Shown one piece after another: positions 4,246 to 5,608 of a stretch of DNA of 5,608 nt. A program made the position numbers and the translations under genes. Under the pieces are notes generated by a model. It was given only the letters and a program-made list of their open reading frames with translations, made no database searches and was not told the DNA's origin. How positions within the stretch are numbered: position 1 is the first letter of the stretch; each line of letters opens with the position of its first letter. The DNA is from Actinomycetota bacterium (GTDB lineage: Bacteria > Actinomycetota > CADDZG01 > WHSQ01), in assembly GCA_013695055.1 (NCBI GenBank), contig JACDBF010000165.1:1-5608 (forward strand), read 5' to 3'.

Positions 4246-5502
4246 CTACGCTTTACCGCCTACGGTGCGGGCAATTCGATCCCAGATCGTTTCGATGACC
4301 GCCACATCTCCGGCGACATCTCCCATTCTATTGCCGGCGTTATCGACGAGCAGCCGGCGTGAGTAGAGCTCGATCCGATCGAAGTCGACCTTATGAAAAG
4401 CCCGGTAGCGCAGCTGAAAATCGGCGCTCGCTATTCCGACCTCGACGGCCGCGTACCGTGCACGCACCGGTCGCTGCATCTCGACCGCTGAGGTTAGCTC
4501 GTCGAGCGCGGAGGTCATCTGTTCATCCAACAACTCGGGTGTGTAGTCGCCGACCTGGTAGGCATCCCACGCCGCGATCATGGAGTCGAGCGTGCCGGAG
4601 ATAGCGTCCCAGTCTCGCGCGGGTGTGGCGTCGAAGATCTCGACTGCGCCCTTCCACAGCGCACCGAGCTCGGCGGACAAGGGTCCGGAAAGTGCATCGA
4701 TCGGCACGGCGAGGGCGACGGTCACCAGCTCATCCTCAGCTCGGGCGAGGAACTCGCCGTAGCCGGGGGCGAAGATCTTGTCCTCGGTGGTGCCGTCCAT
4801 AAGGAGCTCTTCGACTCGAATTGCTCCCTCGACTGGGCCTCTGGGGCCGTCGACCGTCTGGTCGACGGCCTTGACGGTGACCTCCTCGAAGACAAATCCG
4901 GGAATGTTCTCGGGCCGGTAGATATCGCCGACCTTGGGGTCGGCGGGCATGATCATCCCGGGGGGCCCATCCTTGCCCGCCAGCCAGGTGCCTTCGTGGT
5001 TGGCGATGACGCCGTTTTCGTAGTTGTTGACTTTCTCGCCGAAGTACCAGACCGACCCATCGTCCGCCTGAGCGAAGTAGTCGACGGCCGTCTCGAGAAC
5101 GCGCCCGTCGAGATACGCGATGAACTGAGAAACAAGGGTCTCGACCCGCTGACCGTTCCACTTTATGGTCTTGGTTCTGGGCAGCAGCGTCACCTCGATT
5201 CGCAGTGGGTCTCCTCCCTCTTGGCCAAGTTGAATCACCTGCTCGAGCTCGCTGATGGGAAACAGCGGGTTGGTGATGGACGTGGGATCAGAGAACTTGG
5301 GCCTAGCGAGGTCGACCCGCCGCTCGCCGCGACCAGCGCCGGCTGCTGCCGAATTGTTAGACGCGGCGAGGCCTATGCCCATCTGAGCGAGGCCCCCGGC
5401 CACCATGGTGAGCGCGAGACCGGCTGCGATCGCCATGCCGGGCCGACGACGCGTCGTGCCCGAAAGGCCGTCACGGTGCTTCGTCTCTCGTCTTAGATTC
5501 AT
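4246..5502 (-). CDS. Exported two-part protein of unknown function
   Basis: The protein has 418 residues. A basic N-region (TTRRRPG, 16-22) and a hydrophobic core (about 23-47) form a signal peptide or anchor; RRR is present but not a proper Tat motif. A low-complexity Ala/Ser/Gly linker (48-57) follows. Residues about 68-255 form a beta-rich domain beginning FSDPTSITNPLFPI, with DYFAQADDGSVWYFGE (141-156), VNNYENG, EGTWLAGKDG, PGMIMPADPKVGDIYRPE (181-198) and APGYGEFLA (245-253). I recognise this pattern from uncharacterised secreted bacterial proteins but know no function. Residues about 275-418 are a separate, mainly helical region with regular hydrophobic spacing (for example DAISGTLDSMIAAWDAY and DVAVIETIWDRIAR), which I do not recognise. 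There are no cysteines. The start is ATG 5502 because GGAGG lies 7 nt upstream. It is convergent to the signalling operon, and a functional link is only possible, not shown. Confidence 0.88.
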   Translation of the reverse strand: MNLRRETKHRDGLSGTTRRRPGMAIAAGLALTMVAGGLAQMGIGLAASNNSAAAGAGRGERRVDLARPKFSDPTSITNPLFPISELEQVIQLGQEGGDPLRIEVTLLPRTKTIKWNGQRVETLVSQFIAYLDGRVLETAVDYFAQADDGSVWYFGEKVNNYENGVIANHEGTWLAGKDGPPGMIMPADPKVGDIYRPENIPGFVFEEVTVKAVDQTVDGPRGPVEGAIRVEELLMDGTTEDKIFAPGYGEFLARAEDELVTVALAVPIDALSGPLSAELGALWKGAVEIFDATPARDWDAISGTLDSMIAAWDAYQVGDYTPELLDEQMTSALDELTSAVEMQRPVRARYAAVEVGIASADFQLRYRAFHKVDFDRIELYSRRLLVDNAGNRMGDVAGDVAVIETIWDRIARTVGGKA

Positions 5503-5608
5503 CTCTATGCCTCCGTTTAGTTGCCCGCTGCGTCGCCGGCTCAAGACCGTCGGCGCGGGCTATGGCTGATGACTTCGGCGTTCCTTGGTGAGGTGGTTAC
5601 TCGCCGGC
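5503..5608 (-). promoter_or_regulatory. Upstream region of the exported protein gene
   Basis: Besides the ribosome site, this stretch holds a small inverted repeat, CGCCGGC (5534-5540) with GTCGGCG (5549-5555), which has one mismatch as a minus-strand hairpin. A TTGAGC (minus strand, 5544-5539) could be a -35, but no good -10 follows at normal spacing. No promoter can be fixed, and no gene is seen up to the right edge. Confidence 0.3.
5510..5514 (-). promoter_or_regulatory. Ribosome binding site of the exported protein gene
   Basis: On the minus strand GGAGG lies 7 nt before ATG at 5502. It is the strongest Shine-Dalgarno sequence in the window and rules against the longer reading from TTG at 5544. 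Confidence 0.88.

Noticed and set aside
4996..5496. Plus-strand open frame of 166 codons opposite the exported protein gene.
   Set aside because: The minus-strand frame has a strong ribosome site, a signal peptide and conserved-looking motifs; the plus frame has none of these.
5503..5544. Upstream extension of the exported protein by 14 codons to TTG 5544.
   Set aside because: GGAGG sits 7 nt before ATG 5502, inside the extension, and the signal peptide is complete from that ATG.
1..5608. CRISPR array, tRNA, rRNA, insertion sequence or integron site.
   Set aside because: No regularly spaced repeats, tRNA-like cloverleaf, rRNA motif, transposase or integrase sequence was seen on either strand.

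Overview
The window is high-GC DNA with GTG and TTG starts. It carries a TypA/BipA-type GTPase, an ArsR-SRPBCC gene pair, and an OmpR-type response regulator, sensor kinase and PepSY gene set. Together with a probable leaderless promoter, this suggests an actinomycetotal (Actinobacteria-like) chromosome. That placement is an inference from gene style and no class can be fixed. No plasmid, phage, transposase, CRISPR, tRNA or rRNA signal is visible.

Layout. (1) 1-701, minus: the N-terminal 233 codons of a TypA/BipA ribosome-associated GTPase, cut by the left edge. (2) 702-866: a divergent intergenic region holding one copy of a palindromic repeat, then an array of GTAAG/CTTAC half-sites laid over the probable promoter and start of the next gene. 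(3) 867-1660, plus: a two-gene operon of a small ArsR-family repressor and an SRPBCC/AHSA1-like protein, coupled by a 4-nt stop/start overlap. (4) 1661-1819: a second, almost identical copy of the palindromic repeat, followed by three pentamers spaced exactly 11 bp apart, the geometry of an OmpR/PhoB-family binding site. (5) 1820-4196, plus: response regulator, membrane histidine kinase (11-nt overlap) and a small exported PepSY-like protein (33-nt gap), which look like one signalling operon. (6) 4246-5502, minus and convergent: an exported two-part protein of unknown function with a strong ribosome binding site. (7) 5503-5608: its upstream region, cut by the right edge.

How it may work. The ArsR protein probably represses its own operon by binding the half-site array across the promoter and start codon. 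The kinase senses a signal outside the membrane through a domain of about 115 residues, phosphorylates Asp51 of the regulator, and the regulator probably controls its own operon through the 11-bp phased repeats. The acidic PepSY protein may act outside the membrane as an accessory to the kinase. The most noteworthy non-coding structure is the pair of 52-bp palindromic repeats that brackets the ArsR-SRPBCC operon in direct orientation. The two copies differ at only two positions, both unpaired in the predicted hairpin.
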